Assembly (NCBI GenBank): GCA_030603665.1 | Contig: JAUVXJ010000005.1 | Coordinates: 62,001-126,000, forward strand | Direction of reading: 5' to 3' | Length of the DNA stretch: 64,000 nt | DNA from: Chloroflexota bacterium | Lineage (GTDB): Bacteria; Chloroflexota; Anaerolineae; UBA7937; B3-Chlor | In this document: positions 15,859-26,046 of the stretch, one piece after another | How the letters are laid out: each line of letters opens with the position of its first letter | Numbering within the stretch: the stretch's first letter is position 1 | The notes under the pieces: model-generated | The model's database searches: none | Seen by the model: only the letters and a program-made list of their open reading frames with translations | Told to the model about the DNA's origin: nothing | Position numbers and translations under genes: made by a program

Positions 15859-16494
15859 TCACCCCACACCACGCGTGAGGCCCAGGACCATAGAAGGAGC
15901 CACCAGCAGCACCAGGTGCACCAGCGCCTGGCAGACCAGGCTTGACACCAGTCCGTACATGCCCCTCACGTAACCGTACACGAAGCCCAGCAAACCCATG
16001 CCACAGACCAGGGCCGCCAGAATGGGCAGGTGCTCGTTCCAGGTGACCGGCAGGAAGTAGACCACCCCCGCCCCTGCATACAGCAGAACAGAGGGCCCAA
16101 GCCCCTTCTCCTTGTGGACAAGGCCGCGGAAGTAGATCGCCTCCACCGCCGGCATGATCAGCACCACGATCCATGTCAGGCTCAGGAGGTCGTCCGCGGG
16201 GAAGAGACGCTGGGAAGTGATGACCAGGAAGTCTCTAGCCAGCAGGAGCACCGGCACGGATACGAGAAGGCCCGCTACCGCGCCGCGGGCCAGGTCAGCG
16301 AGGGTGTACGAGAACTGTAGCTTCTGTGCGGAGGCGTAGCTCACCGCGAAGGCCAGGAGAACTAGCCACATCAGCGCCAAGCGCACGGATTGGTCCAGGC
16401 TCCAGGTAGCCACGCCCACAGCTACGAAGATGGCAAAGGCCAGGTACACATCCACCTTGAGCTTTCCACGACGCGCGCGGCCTTTGCGGGCCAT
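15859..16494 (-). CDS. CPBP-like intramembrane protein
   Basis: A 211-residue polytopic membrane protein that resembles CPBP/CAAX-type intramembrane proteases. The family motif EExxxR is replaced by EAIYFRG (about residues 117-123), and the last helix has the His in CQALVHLVL that matches the third motif. The change of the second Glu to Ala makes protease activity uncertain. It starts 2 bp after the threonine aldolase gene ends, so it is probably co-transcribed with it. Confidence 0.6.
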   Translation of the reverse strand: MARKGRARRGKLKVDVYLAFAIFVAVGVATWSLDQSVRLALMWLVLLAFAVSYASAQKLQFSYTLADLARGAVAGLLVSVPVLLLARDFLVITSQRLFPADDLLSLTWIVVLIMPAVEAIYFRGLVHKEKGLGPSVLLYAGAGVVYFLPVTWNEHLPILAALVCGMGLLGFVYGYVRGMYGLVSSLVCQALVHLVLLVAPSMVLGLTRGVG

Positions 16495-16496
16495 CG

Positions 16497-17546
16497 CTAT
16501 GCCACCCCTTCCTTCATCACGCGCCGAAAAGCTTCGAGGGCCAGGTGTATGTCCTCTTCCTCTATGCCGTGGTGGGTCACAGCCCGGAAGACGCCCTTGC
16601 CATAGTAGCCCACCTTGACCCCTTCCCCTCCCAGGGCCGTGAGAAGCTCTGGAGGCGTGATCCAGTCGGCCACCACGGTGAGGAACGTCATGTTGGTCTG
16701 TACTCCGTGCCGCTGCTCCAGGCGTATACCCTCAATGCCCATCAGGCCCTCTGCCAGCGCCCGGGCGTTGCTGTGATCCTCAGCCAACTGGTCGACCATC
16801 TCTGTCAGAGCAACGATACCAGCCGCGGCCAGGACGCCCGCCTGCCTCATTCCACCGCCCACCATCTTGCGGTACTTGCGGGCCCGCCTGATGAACTCCT
16901 CCCTTCCTGCCACCATGGAGCCGACAGGCGCGCACAACCCCTTGGACAGACAGAACATCACCGAATCCACATTCCTGGCCAGTTCCTTGACCTCAACTTC
17001 CAGGGCCACAGCGGCGTTGAAGACGCGCGCTCCATCCAGATGCACGGGGATACCCCGCTCCTTGAGCGGCAGGCAGACGGAGTCCATCTGCTCCAGTGTG
17101 AGCGCCCATCCCCCACACTTGTTGTGGGTGTTCTCCAGACAAACCAGTCCAGTAGGCGGGAAGTGAATGTTCTCCCCGCGAATGGCGTCGATCACGCTCT
17201 GGGGGTCCAGCATCCCATTCGGTTCATTGGGCACAGTGTGAACCTGGAGACCGCCCAGGACTGAAGCGGCTCCAACCTCGAAGATGAAGATGTGCGCCTG
17301 GTCGCCCACGATCACCTCGTCGCCGCGCCGGCAATGGGTGAGAATCGAAACCAGATTGCCCATCGTCCCGCTGGGCACGAAGAGGGCCGCCTCCTTGCCC
17401 ACCTTCTCGGCCGCGAGTGCCTCCAGCCCGTTGACCGTCGGATCCTCGCCCATGACATCATCCCCCAACTCCGCGTCATACATGGCTTTACGCATGGCGG
17501 GTGTGGGCAGCGTTACGGTATCACTCCGCAGGTCGATGTTCTTCAT
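16497..17546 (-). CDS. ltaE: Low-specificity L-threonine aldolase
   Basis: A 349-residue PLP enzyme that splits L-threonine or allo-threonine into glycine and acetaldehyde. The N-terminus IDLRSDTVTLPTPAMRKAM is diagnostic, PSGTMGNLVS binds the cofactor phosphate, and MFCLSKGLCAPVGSM carries the Schiff-base Lys. Length is normal for LtaE. It lies between the isoaspartyl peptidase and CPBP-like genes on the same strand. Confidence 0.92.
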   Translation of the reverse strand: MKNIDLRSDTVTLPTPAMRKAMYDAELGDDVMGEDPTVNGLEALAAEKVGKEAALFVPSGTMGNLVSILTHCRRGDEVIVGDQAHIFIFEVGAASVLGGLQVHTVPNEPNGMLDPQSVIDAIRGENIHFPPTGLVCLENTHNKCGGWALTLEQMDSVCLPLKERGIPVHLDGARVFNAAVALEVEVKELARNVDSVMFCLSKGLCAPVGSMVAGREEFIRRARKYRKMVGGGMRQAGVLAAAGIVALTEMVDQLAEDHSNARALAEGLMGIEGIRLEQRHGVQTNMTFLTVVADWITPPELLTALGGEGVKVGYYGKGVFRAVTHHGIEEEDIHLALEAFRRVMKEGVA

Positions 17547-17614
17547 TAGCGCCTCCTATCCCAGCGCCGGTCAAGCACCTTGTCCATAGGTGGTCTGATG
17601 CTTCGCAAGACATA

Positions 17615-18547
17615 TCAACTGGTGCGCAATGTGCGGTTACCCAGCCTCACGACGCTAGCGACCGGCTCGCTCATGTCCTCTCTCAAATACGCGCAAGCCA
17701 GGGCGGCGGTATTGAACGCGTAGCCCACGTTTCCCGTGGCATCTATCATGATCACGCCGCCTCGGCCGTCAACTCGATCGATAAGCGACTGCACAGCGAG
17801 CTCAGCCGCCTCCTTCACCGGCTTGCCCTCCCCCAGCAGATCGAGGGCGGTCTTGGCCAGTACAACCCTGGTGATACTCTCTCCCCAGCCAGTGCAGGCT
17901 GCTCCCCCCACGCTGTTATCGGCGTAGACCCCACACCCAATGAGGGGGGAATCACCAACGCGGCCTGGATGCTTGAACGGCCTACCGCCGGTCGAATCGC
18001 CCGCCGCGACATTGCCTCGGCCGTCCACCGCCACAGCACCCACAGTGTCGCCGGCTGCAAGACCCGAGGCTCCCTGCCCGTCGGACTCATGCTCCCGCCG
18101 CCAGGCCTTCCAGAGCCTCACCTCTCGCTCTACCACGAGATCCTCATTCCGGCATTCGTCCATGCCTGCGGCCCGGGCGAACTGAACGGCCCCCTCAGCC
18201 ACCAAAAGAACGTTCTCGCTCTGCAGAACCATCCTGGCGAGAGAGATGGGGTTCCTGACTGTCTCCACCGCGGCCACCGCACCCGCTTTCAGCGACTCCC
18301 CTTCCATGAGGCTGGCATCCAGCTGCGCCTTGCCTTCAGAGTTGAGGACCGAACCGGTCCCAGCGTTGAGAGCCGGGTTGTCTTCCATCTTCCTGATGGC
18401 CACTTCCACCGCATCCAGCGCGTGACCATCCGCCTGCAACGTCGACCAGCCCTCCAGCAGAGCGGCCCTGCATCCTGAGTCGTGCGCCTCAACCAGCTCC
18501 TCTGGGATGTCCCAGGCACCGCCATGGACAATCAGCGACAGTGGCAT
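17615..18547 (-). CDS. iaaA: Isoaspartyl peptidase / plant-type L-asparaginase
   Basis: A 310-residue Ntn-hydrolase. SLIVHGGAWDIP at the N-terminus, then GDTVGAVAVDGRGNVAAGDS, in which the Thr after GD is the predicted autocleavage site and nucleophile, and STGGRPFKHPGRVGDSPLIG complete the family signature. It removes isoaspartyl residues or hydrolyses asparagine. The ATG at 18547 has GAGGAGG upstream, so an upstream in-frame start at 18601 is rejected. Confidence 0.9.
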   Translation of the reverse strand: MPLSLIVHGGAWDIPEELVEAHDSGCRAALLEGWSTLQADGHALDAVEVAIRKMEDNPALNAGTGSVLNSEGKAQLDASLMEGESLKAGAVAAVETVRNPISLARMVLQSENVLLVAEGAVQFARAAGMDECRNEDLVVEREVRLWKAWRREHESDGQGASGLAAGDTVGAVAVDGRGNVAAGDSTGGRPFKHPGRVGDSPLIGCGVYADNSVGGAACTGWGESITRVVLAKTALDLLGEGKPVKEAAELAVQSLIDRVDGRGGVIMIDATGNVGYAFNTAALACAYLREDMSEPVASVVRLGNRTLRTS

Positions 18548-18634
18548 ACCGCCTCCTCTGATCTTTCTATGCTTTGTTTGATCTCTCACCAAACAGGCCA
18601 ATTCTACTTTAGAGGTTCTGGACTGTCAACGGGC

Positions 18635-18663
18635 TGGACATTGAGCCGAAGGTATCGTATAAT
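18635..18663 (+). promoter_or_regulatory. uvrB promoter
   Basis: TGGACA and a perfect TATAAT with a 17-bp spacer. The predicted transcription start (about 18670) lies at the edge of the LexA box. Confidence 0.7.
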
Positions 18664-18670
18664 ATAGTTT

Positions 18671-18684
18671 CGAACTTTAGTTCT
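18671..18684. promoter_or_regulatory. LexA (SOS) box of the Gram-positive type
   Basis: The sequence CGAACTTTAGTTCT contains GAAC-N4-GTTC (18672-18683), the core of the Bacillus-type LexA operator. It lies just downstream of the uvrB -10, over the expected transcription start, where a bound repressor would block the promoter. Confidence 0.75.
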
Positions 18685-18743
18685 ACTTCTCACATTCGCG
18701 AGCGAGCAGGGGGTCAGCTCCACTATAGACGGAGAAAGCAGGA

Positions 18744-20780
18744 ATGCCCGATTTCGTTCTGGACACGGAGTTCCAGCCTACCGGCGATCAGCCTCAAGCC
18801 ATCGCCAAACTCATCGAGGGCCTGGAGAAAGGACACCAGCATCAAACCCTGCTGGGAGCCACCGGCACCGGCAAGACCTTCTGTATGGCCAATGTGATCC
18901 AGCATATGCAGCGTCCCACGCTTATCATCGCGCACAACAAGACCCTTGCCGCTCAGCTGTACGCCGAGTTCAAGGATTTCTTCCCCCGCAACGCTGCGGA
19001 GTACTTCGTCAGCTATTATGATTACTATCAGCCTGAGGCCTACCTGCCGTCCACCGATACCTACATCGAGAAAGATGCCAACATCAACGACGAGATAGAC
19101 AGGCTTCGTCTGGCCGCCACTTCCGCTCTCCTCAGCCGCAGGGACGTGATCATCGTAGCTAGCGTATCCTGCATCTTCGGATTGGGCTCGCCCGAGGACT
19201 ACGGCAGGGTCGTTATCTCACTGCGCAAGGGGGAGGCGCGGAAGCGTGACAAGGTGCTGCGCCATCTGGTGGACACCCACTACGAGCGGAACGACTACGA
19301 CTTGAGCCGGGGCAAGTTCCGCGTTCGCGGCGACACACTGGAGGTACAACCTGCCTACGAGGAGTTTGCCTACCGCATCGAGTTCTGGGGGGACCAGATA
19401 GAGCGCATAGTGGAAGTGGATACGCTCACCGGGGAGATCGTGGCCGAGAGGGACAGCGTAGATATCTTTCCAGCGAAACACTTCATCACCCCAGAGGAAA
19501 AGCTCGTAGTGGCCATGGAGGACATCAGGCAAGAGCTGGAGCAACACCTCGAGATACTCAGAGGCGAGGGCAAGCTACTGGAGGCCCAGCGACTGGAGCA
19601 CCGCACCAACTACGATCTCGAGATGCTCCAACAGATTGGGTACTGTGCGGGCATAGAGAACTACTCGCGCCCTCTGGCGCAACGCCAGCCGGGAAGCCCC
19701 CCTTGGACATTGCTGGACTACTTCCCCGATGACTTCCTGCTGATCATTGATGAGTCTCACATGACCATCCCACAACTCCATGGCATGTACAAGGGGGACC
19801 GCTCCAGAAAAGAGACCCTGGTGGAATACGGCTTTCGCCTACCCTCGGCGCTGGACAATCGGCCCTTGAGGTTCGAGGAGTTCGAGAAGCACATCTACCA
19901 AGTCATCTACACCACAGCAACTCCAGGACCATACGAGCTAGAACGCAGCAAACAGATCGTTGACCAGATCATCCGGCCGACTGGTTTGGTGGACCCAGAG
20001 ATCGTTGTGAAGCCGACCCGCGGTCAAATAGACGACCTTTACCAGCAGATACAGGACCGCGTGTCCCGCGGTGAGCGAGTGCTGGTGACGACACTGACCA
20101 AGCGCATGGCCGAGGACCTCTCCGACTACCTGGCCGACATGGGAGTGAAGGTTCACTACCTCCACTCTGAGATACAGACCATCGAACGGGTGGAGATACT
20201 GCGCTCCCTGCGAGCCGGAACGTACGACGTGGTCGTGGGCATCAACTTGCTGCGCGAGGGCCTCGACCTGCCGGAGGTATCGCTGGTCGCCATACTGGAC
20301 GCCGACAAAGAGGGCTTCCTGCGCTCCGAGCAGGCGCTGATTCAGACCGTCGGACGGACAGCGCGACACATCAATGGGCAGGCGATCATGTACGCCGACA
20401 AGGTTACCGGGTCCATGCAGCGGGCCATTGACGAGACCAACCGCCGCCGTAAGACACAGACGGAGTACAACCTAGAGCACGGCATCGAGCCACGCAGCAT
20501 CGTGAAGGCCATAAGAGACCTCACAGACCAGGTCCGCGCGGTGGCGGAAGAGAAGGCCGAGTACGTGATCGCCACCGACATGCCCAAGGACGAACTGGCC
20601 CGCGTGATAGAGCAGCTGGAGAAGCAGATGAAGGCAGCAGCCGCGGAGCTGGAGTTCGAGAAGGCAGCCGCACTACGCGATCAGGTCTTCGAGCTGAGGC
20701 AAGCACTGCAGGACGAAGATGTGCCCGAGTGGGAGCGAATGCGGCTGGCAGACAGAGAGAGACGGCTCAAACACGGGTGA
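18744..20780 (+). CDS. uvrB: Excinuclease ABC subunit B
   Basis: A 678-residue UvrB, the damage-verifying helicase of nucleotide excision repair. It shows Walker [12 protein letters not shown], the beta-hairpin region [24 protein letters not shown], helicase motif [18 protein letters not shown], the QTVGRTARH motif, and a C-terminal UVR domain ([19 protein letters not shown]) that contacts UvrC. It is the first gene of a LexA-box operon and is followed 35 bp later by uvrA. Confidence 0.97.
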   Translation: MPDFVLDTEFQPTGDQPQAIAKLIEGLEKGHQHQTLLGATGTGKTFCMANVIQHMQRPTLIIAHNKTLAAQLYAEFKDFFPRNAAEYFVSYYDYYQPEAYLPSTDTYIEKDANINDEIDRLRLAATSALLSRRDVIIVASVSCIFGLGSPEDYGRVVISLRKGEARKRDKVLRHLVDTHYERNDYDLSRGKFRVRGDTLEVQPAYEEFAYRIEFWGDQIERIVEVDTLTGEIVAERDSVDIFPAKHFITPEEKLVVAMEDIRQELEQHLEILRGEGKLLEAQRLEHRTNYDLEMLQQIGYCAGIENYSRPLAQRQPGSPPWTLLDYFPDDFLLIIDESHMTIPQLHGMYKGDRSRKETLVEYGFRLPSALDNRPLRFEEFEKHIYQVIYTTATPGPYELERSKQIVDQIIRPTGLVDPEIVVKPTRGQIDDLYQQIQDRVSRGERVLVTTLTKRMAEDLSDYLADMGVKVHYLHSEIQTIERVEILRSLRAGTYDVVVGINLLREGLDLPEVSLVAILDADKEGFLRSEQALIQTVGRTARHINGQAIMYADKVTGSMQRAIDETNRRRKTQTEYNLEHGIEPRSIVKAIRDLTDQVRAVAEEKAEYVIATDMPKDELARVIEQLEKQMKAAAAELEFEKAAALRDQVFELRQALQDEDVPEWERMRLADRERRLKHG

Positions 20781-20815
20781 TCCGCCCCTTGTCACCATCA
20801 GTTCAAGAGGAGTAC

Positions 20816-23689
20816 ATGCCACAAGACAAGATCGTCGTTCACGGCGCAAGAGAACATAACTTGAAGAACATAGATGTAGAGATACCCCGAGACAAGTTCG
20901 TGGTTATCACCGGCATCTCCGGTTCCGGGAAGTCCAGTTTGGCCTTCGACACCATATATGCCGAAGGACAGCGGCGTTACGTAGAATCTCTATCCGCCTA
21001 CGCCCGTCAGTTTCTGGGCCAGATGGAGAAGCCTAGCGTAGACCAGATCGAGGGCCTCTCACCCGCAGTGAGCATAGATCAGCGGGGCGTCAGCCACAAC
21101 CCCAGGAGCACCGTGGGCACGGTGACGGAGATCTACGACTACCTGCGTCTGCTCTACGCGCGCGTCGGTATCCCCCACTGTCCGCAGTGCGGGCGGGTGA
21201 TCTCACACCAGTCCGCAGAGCAGATCGTGGACTCCATCCTGGAATTCGCTCCGGATACTCGGGTCATGATCCTCGCGCCCCTTATCAAAGACCGCAAGGG
21301 CCACCATCAAAGGATCTTCGAAGACGTGCGCAAGGCCGGGTACGTGCGGGTGCGGGTAAACGGCGAACTGCGCGACGTGGAGGAAGAGATCGAGCTGGAG
21401 CGGTACAAGAAGCACTCCATCGAGGTAGTTGTGGATCGCCTGCTCATACCCGAGGTCGAGGAGGAGCTGGACTCCTTCCGCTCGCGCCTGACCGATTCCA
21501 TAGAGACTGCCTTGCCGTTGGGTGACGGCCTGGTCATCGTCAACGACTTCTCCAGCGACCCACCTCGAGACCTGCTCTTCTCTGAGCAGTTCTCCTGCGC
21601 CCACTGTGGAATCAGCCTGGGCGAGATCGAGCCTCGCACCTTCTCTTTCAACCGCCCTCACGGTGCCTGCCCTACGTGTCAGGGTATCGGCACCAAGATG
21701 GAAATCGATCCTGACCTGGTGATCCCCGACAAGGGCCTATCGCTGAAACAGGGAGCCATCGATCCCTGGAGCCGCCGCACCACGTCCGAGTCGTACTTCT
21801 GGCAACTGGTGAAGGCCGTTGCCGACCACTTCGGATTCTCTACCGAAGTCCCCGTGCGGGAGCTCACCCCAGAACAGATGAAACTGATCTTGTACGGCAG
21901 TGCGGATCAGGAGATAACCGTTCGCTACAAGAATCATCGCGGCAGGACGAGGCGCTGGTCAACCGCGTACGAGGGAGTCATCCCCAACCTTGAGAGGAGG
22001 TACAGGGAAACCAGCTCCGAGTACATCCGGAGCGAGATCGAGCGATACATGACCACGCATCCCTGCCCCTCCTGCGGCGGCAAGCGGCTCAAGCCGGAAA
22101 GCCTGGCCGTCACCGTGGCCGGCAGATCCATAGACCAGGTGACCGCCCTCTCCGTGAGCCGGGCGCTCAGTTTCTTCGAAGAGGCGCCGCAGCAGATGTC
22201 CGAGCGAGAAATGGCCATCGGGGAGCGGATCCTCAAGGAGATCAGAGAGCGGCTGGGGTTCATGGTCAACGTCGGTCTGGACTACTTGACGCTGGACCGT
22301 TCGGCGACCACACTCGCCGGTGGTGAAGCGCAGAGGCTGCGGCTGGCCACGCAGATCGGATCGCAACTGATGGGAGTACTCTACATCCTAGATGAACCAA
22401 GCATCGGCCTCCACCAGAGAGACAACAAGCGACTCATCCGTACTCTGATGCGGATGCGCGACCTGGGCAATACCCTGCTGGTGGTAGAGCACGACGAGGA
22501 AACGATGCGCTCTGCCGACTATGTTATCGACCTGGGGCCAGGCGCTGGCGATCATGGCGGCCATGTGGTAGCTGCGGGCACCATCGAGGACATCATCTCG
22601 GCACCAGAATCGGTCACCGGTCAGTACCTCTCGGGCAAGCGCAGCATACCGATCCCTCAAGACCGCCGCGCTGGCAACGGCAAGAGCCTGGTCATCACGA
22701 AGGCTGCAGAGCACAACCTCAAAGAGATAGATGTCACCATGCCTCTAGGCAGATTCATCTGCATCACCGGTGTCTCCGGGTCCGGCAAGAGCACCTTGCT
22801 GGTGGATGTCCTGTACAGGAAGCTGGCCCAGGTTCTTCATCGCGCCAAGGCCAAACCAGGCCAGCACGAAGACGTGCTTGGCGCCGAGGAACTGGACAAG
22901 GTGATCAACATTGACCAGTCGCCCATCGGCCGGACTCCTCGGTCCAACCCAGGTACCTACACCAACGTCTTTACGTACATCCGGGAACTCTTCGCCAGCC
23001 TGCCGGAAGCCAAGCTCAGAGGCTACAAGCCGGGACGGTTCTCCTTCAACGTCAAAGGTGGCCGGTGCGAGGCGTGCCAGGGAGATGGCATCATCAAGAT
23101 CGAGATGCACTTCCTGCCAGACATCTATGTGCCCTGTGAGGTATGCAAGGGCAAGCGCTTCAACCGCGAGACGCTCCAGGTCAGGTACAAGGGCAAGAGC
23201 ATCGCCGAGGTATTGGACATGACCCTCGAGGAGGCGATGACCTTTTTCGACAAGATCCCTCGCATCAAGAGGAAGCTCCAAACCTTGTGGGACGTGGGTC
23301 TAGGCTACGTCAAGCTGGGTCAGTCGTCCACCACGCTCTCTGGCGGTGAGGCTCAGCGGATCAAGCTCGCTCGCGAGTTGTCCAAGAGAGCTACAGGGAG
23401 AACCATGTACATCCTCGACGAGCCGACCACCGGACTGCATTTCGAGGATATTGGGCGGCTGCTGGATGTGCTGGACAGACTGGTGGAGGCTGGCAACACG
23501 GTCATCGTCATCGAGCATAACTTGGACGTCATCAAGTGCGCTGACTGGGTCATAGACCTGGGTCCGGAGGGAGGCGACGAAGGGGGATACGTCATCGCCG
23601 AAGGTACGCCGGAGGAGGTGGTGAAGATGAGCCAGTCCTATACAGGTCAGTTTCTCAAGAACGTGCTCGACGGGCGCCCGTCCTCATAG
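20816..23689 (+). CDS. uvrA: Excinuclease ABC subunit A
   Basis: A 957-residue UvrA, the damage-recognition ATPase. Two ABC modules are present: Walker [10 protein letters not shown] near residue 32 and GVSGSGKST near 650, each with a signature ([13 protein letters not shown] and [13 protein letters not shown]). Zinc-binding CxxC pairs occur in CPQCG, CAHCG, CPTCQG, CEACQG and CEVCKG. The ATG at 20816 follows GAGGAG and begins the family-typical [16 protein letters not shown]; the frame is open back into uvrB but has no reason to start there. Confidence 0.97.
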   Translation: MPQDKIVVHGAREHNLKNIDVEIPRDKFVVITGISGSGKSSLAFDTIYAEGQRRYVESLSAYARQFLGQMEKPSVDQIEGLSPAVSIDQRGVSHNPRSTVGTVTEIYDYLRLLYARVGIPHCPQCGRVISHQSAEQIVDSILEFAPDTRVMILAPLIKDRKGHHQRIFEDVRKAGYVRVRVNGELRDVEEEIELERYKKHSIEVVVDRLLIPEVEEELDSFRSRLTDSIETALPLGDGLVIVNDFSSDPPRDLLFSEQFSCAHCGISLGEIEPRTFSFNRPHGACPTCQGIGTKMEIDPDLVIPDKGLSLKQGAIDPWSRRTTSESYFWQLVKAVADHFGFSTEVPVRELTPEQMKLILYGSADQEITVRYKNHRGRTRRWSTAYEGVIPNLERRYRETSSEYIRSEIERYMTTHPCPSCGGKRLKPESLAVTVAGRSIDQVTALSVSRALSFFEEAPQQMSEREMAIGERILKEIRERLGFMVNVGLDYLTLDRSATTLAGGEAQRLRLATQIGSQLMGVLYILDEPSIGLHQRDNKRLIRTLMRMRDLGNTLLVVEHDEETMRSADYVIDLGPGAGDHGGHVVAAGTIEDIISAPESVTGQYLSGKRSIPIPQDRRAGNGKSLVITKAAEHNLKEIDVTMPLGRFICITGVSGSGKSTLLVDVLYRKLAQVLHRAKAKPGQHEDVLGAEELDKVINIDQSPIGRTPRSNPGTYTNVFTYIRELFASLPEAKLRGYKPGRFSFNVKGGRCEACQGDGIIKIEMHFLPDIYVPCEVCKGKRFNRETLQVRYKGKSIAEVLDMTLEEAMTFFDKIPRIKRKLQTLWDVGLGYVKLGQSSTTLSGGEAQRIKLARELSKRATGRTMYILDEPTTGLHFEDIGRLLDVLDRLVEAGNTVIVIEHNLDVIKCADWVIDLGPEGGDEGGYVIAEGTPEEVVKMSQSYTGQFLKNVLDGRPSS

Positions 23690-23716
23690 GCCAAGGAGCT
23701 TTGGAGAGCAGACCTC

Positions 23717-24676
23717 ATGGAAGAATGGAAGACCCTTCTGCGCAACGACCCCACCGGATGGCTCCTGGAACAGAGCAATCCGGCGGTGCGGTACTTCACC
23801 CTGTCGATATTGCACGACCGTGCTGATGACGATCCAGAGGTCATCGCGACCAGAGAGGCGATTAACCAGTCAGAGCCGGTGAGCAGGCTGCTCGACGCTC
23901 AGCGCCCAGCGGGCCACTGGGATCGCGACAAGAGGCCCTATCAGGGTGCAAGCAAGCACCTCATTACCCTGGAGTACCTGGGGTACTCCGGCGATGATGC
24001 GCGGGTCCAGAAGGCCATCGAGTACCTCTTCGCCAACGCCCAGATGGACGACGGGGCGTTCACCGCCGGCGAGCTCGAGCAGGGCAGGAGATGGGTCGTC
24101 CCCTGCTTCACCGCCAATGCCGTGCACTTCCTGCACTGGTTCGGCTACGGGGAAGACGAGCGAACGCACAGAGCGCTGAACTACCTCCTCCAATCCCAGC
24201 GTGATGACGGCGGCTGGCTTTGCTCTGAGCGGGTCAAGAAGACTCACGCCTGTTTCTGGGCCACGGCCAAGGCGCTGAGAGCTCTGGAGGCACTACCCGC
24301 CGATCAACAAGTGAGGGAGGTCCAGGTGTCCTGCGATATGGCCGTCAACCTCTTCCTGGACAACAGCCTGTACCGGCACCACAGTGAGTTCGGCAAGGTC
24401 AGTCCCAGCTGGTTTCAACTCGCACGACCCCTCTTCGCCAGCACAGATGTCTTGGAGGTGCTGGATCTTGTGGCGCCGTTCGTCTCTCCGGATGACGAGC
24501 GTATTCAGGAAGGCCTTCAACTTGTCCTGGGCAAGCAGGACAGCGATGGGCGCTGGCCCGCCGAGAGACAGATTCCCGTGAAAAGGAGCTTTCCCATCCC
24601 CTTCGAGGAAGCGGGCCAGCCCAGCAAGTGGGTGACTCTGTCTGCCCTTGGCATGCTCAAGCGCCTATACCTCTAG
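23717..24676 (+). CDS. Alpha/alpha-toroid (prenyltransferase/squalene-cyclase-repeat) protein
   Basis: A 319-residue soluble protein with repeated QW-like segments: AQRPAGHWDRD, AQMDDGAFTAGE, SQRDDGGWLCSE and KQDSDGRWPAER. This is the pattern of the terpenoid-cyclase alpha/alpha-barrel fold. Known relatives of this size are uncharacterised and lack the DxDD cyclase motif, which is also absent here, so no enzymatic role is assigned. It starts 27 bp after uvrA and is probably read from the same SOS-regulated transcript. Confidence 0.65.
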   Translation: MEEWKTLLRNDPTGWLLEQSNPAVRYFTLSILHDRADDDPEVIATREAINQSEPVSRLLDAQRPAGHWDRDKRPYQGASKHLITLEYLGYSGDDARVQKAIEYLFANAQMDDGAFTAGELEQGRRWVVPCFTANAVHFLHWFGYGEDERTHRALNYLLQSQRDDGGWLCSERVKKTHACFWATAKALRALEALPADQQVREVQVSCDMAVNLFLDNSLYRHHSEFGKVSPSWFQLARPLFASTDVLEVLDLVAPFVSPDDERIQEGLQLVLGKQDSDGRWPAERQIPVKRSFPIPFEEAGQPSKWVTLSALGMLKRLYL

Positions 24677-24762
24677 CCCATGCAGATCTGCGAGACGGAC
24701 AGCCAGTACCGCACCGACCGCGACCTGGAGCGGAAAGACGCGACGCTCTACCCATATCGGCA

Positions 24763-26046
24763 ATGGTGATGAAGTACCACATCTGGACCATCGGCTGTCA
24801 GATGAACCAGGCTGACTCCTGGCGAGCCGCTGAGGAACTAGACTCCCTGGGGTGGGAATCCACGGCGAGACCCGAGGATGCCGACCTGGTGCTCCTCAAC
24901 ACCTGCGTCGTCAGGCAGAGCGCCGAGGACAAGGCGTGCGGCCGTCTCGGCTCCCTCAAACCCCTTAAGCGCCACCGTCCGCAGGCGGCCATCGTGGTCA
25001 TGGGTTGTCTGGTCAGCGAGGACACACTGGCTCTTGAGAGGAGCTTTCCCTTCGTCGATCTCTTCCTGCGCCCCTCGGATGTGGAAGGTTTCATCGGTTT
25101 CGCGGCAGAGAGATGGCGAACCGGCCCATCGAGCAGCCCGGATGCTGCCCAAGATGCGCCGGTATGCGCCTATGTCCCGGTGATGGAGGGCTGCAACAAC
25201 CATTGTACCTACTGCATCGTTAGGCTGCGACGCGGTCGCGAGCAGAGCCGGCCCATCGATGACATCGTCCAGGAGGTGCACTGTCTAGTCCAACGCGGCG
25301 CGCGAGAGGTCACTCTCCTGGGCCAGAACGTGGATGCCTACGGTCACGACCTTCCGGGGCAGCCCAACCTGGCGGGTCTGCTTCGCACTGTCCACGAGAT
25401 CGACGACCTGTGGCGCATCAGATTCCTCACCTCTCACCCCAACGACATGAGCGAGAGAATCATTGATGCGGTGGCGGAGTTGGGGAACGTGTGCGAGCAT
25501 ATCGAGCTTCCGGTGCAAGCAGGCCACGACTTCACTCTCAAACGCATGGGCAGAGGGTACACTGTAGACCAGTACCGGCGTCTGCTCAGCCGCATACGGG
25601 AGCGCGTACCCGGCGCGGCTGTGGCCACCGACGTCATCGTGGGCTTTCCCGGGGAGACCAGGGATCACTTCCAGGCCACCTACGACCTGTTGGCCCAGGA
25701 GAGGTTCGACGTGGTCCACGTCGCTGCATACTCCCCACGCCCCGGCACGCCGGCCGCCCGTCTCGAAGACGATGTTACCTCCCCTGAGAAGGAACGCCGT
25801 CGTCGCCTGGTTGAGGAGCTACAGCGCCAAGTCTCCAGCGAGATCAATCATCGGTTGCTGGGATCAGCCACCGAGGTCCTGGTCGAAGAGAAGCACAAAG
25901 GAAGATGGAAGGGTCGCAGCCGTGGCAACAAGCTGGTGTTCTTCGACTACGACGGAGACTGGCGAGGCCGATTGGCGCAGGTGGAGATCACCCGGGCGGG
26001 TCCCTGGTCCCTGCTGGGAAAGGTCATAGCTCCTCATCCAGCTTGA
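24763..26046 (+). CDS. miaB: tRNA-2-methylthio-N6-dimethylallyladenosine synthase
   Basis: A radical SAM methylthiotransferase of about 427 residues that adds a methylthio group to i6A37 of tRNAs. The N-terminal UPF0004 domain has its three Cys in IGCQMNQADS, NTCVVRQSAEDKA and GCLVSED. The radical SAM motif is GCNNHCTYCIVRLRRGREQSR-like (CxxxCxxC), followed by LLGQNVDAYG, SHPND and a C-terminal TRAM domain. Start codons at 24763 (ATG), 24766 (GTG) and 24769 (ATG) are all in frame and no clear ribosome site separates them. The 3' end overlaps the convergent gene by 23 bp. Confidence 0.92.
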   Translation: MVMKYHIWTIGCQMNQADSWRAAEELDSLGWESTARPEDADLVLLNTCVVRQSAEDKACGRLGSLKPLKRHRPQAAIVVMGCLVSEDTLALERSFPFVDLFLRPSDVEGFIGFAAERWRTGPSSSPDAAQDAPVCAYVPVMEGCNNHCTYCIVRLRRGREQSRPIDDIVQEVHCLVQRGAREVTLLGQNVDAYGHDLPGQPNLAGLLRTVHEIDDLWRIRFLTSHPNDMSERIIDAVAELGNVCEHIELPVQAGHDFTLKRMGRGYTVDQYRRLLSRIRERVPGAAVATDVIVGFPGETRDHFQATYDLLAQERFDVVHVAAYSPRPGTPAARLEDDVTSPEKERRRRLVEELQRQVSSEINHRLLGSATEVLVEEKHKGRWKGRSRGNKLVFFDYDGDWRGRLAQVEITRAGPWSLLGKVIAPHPA

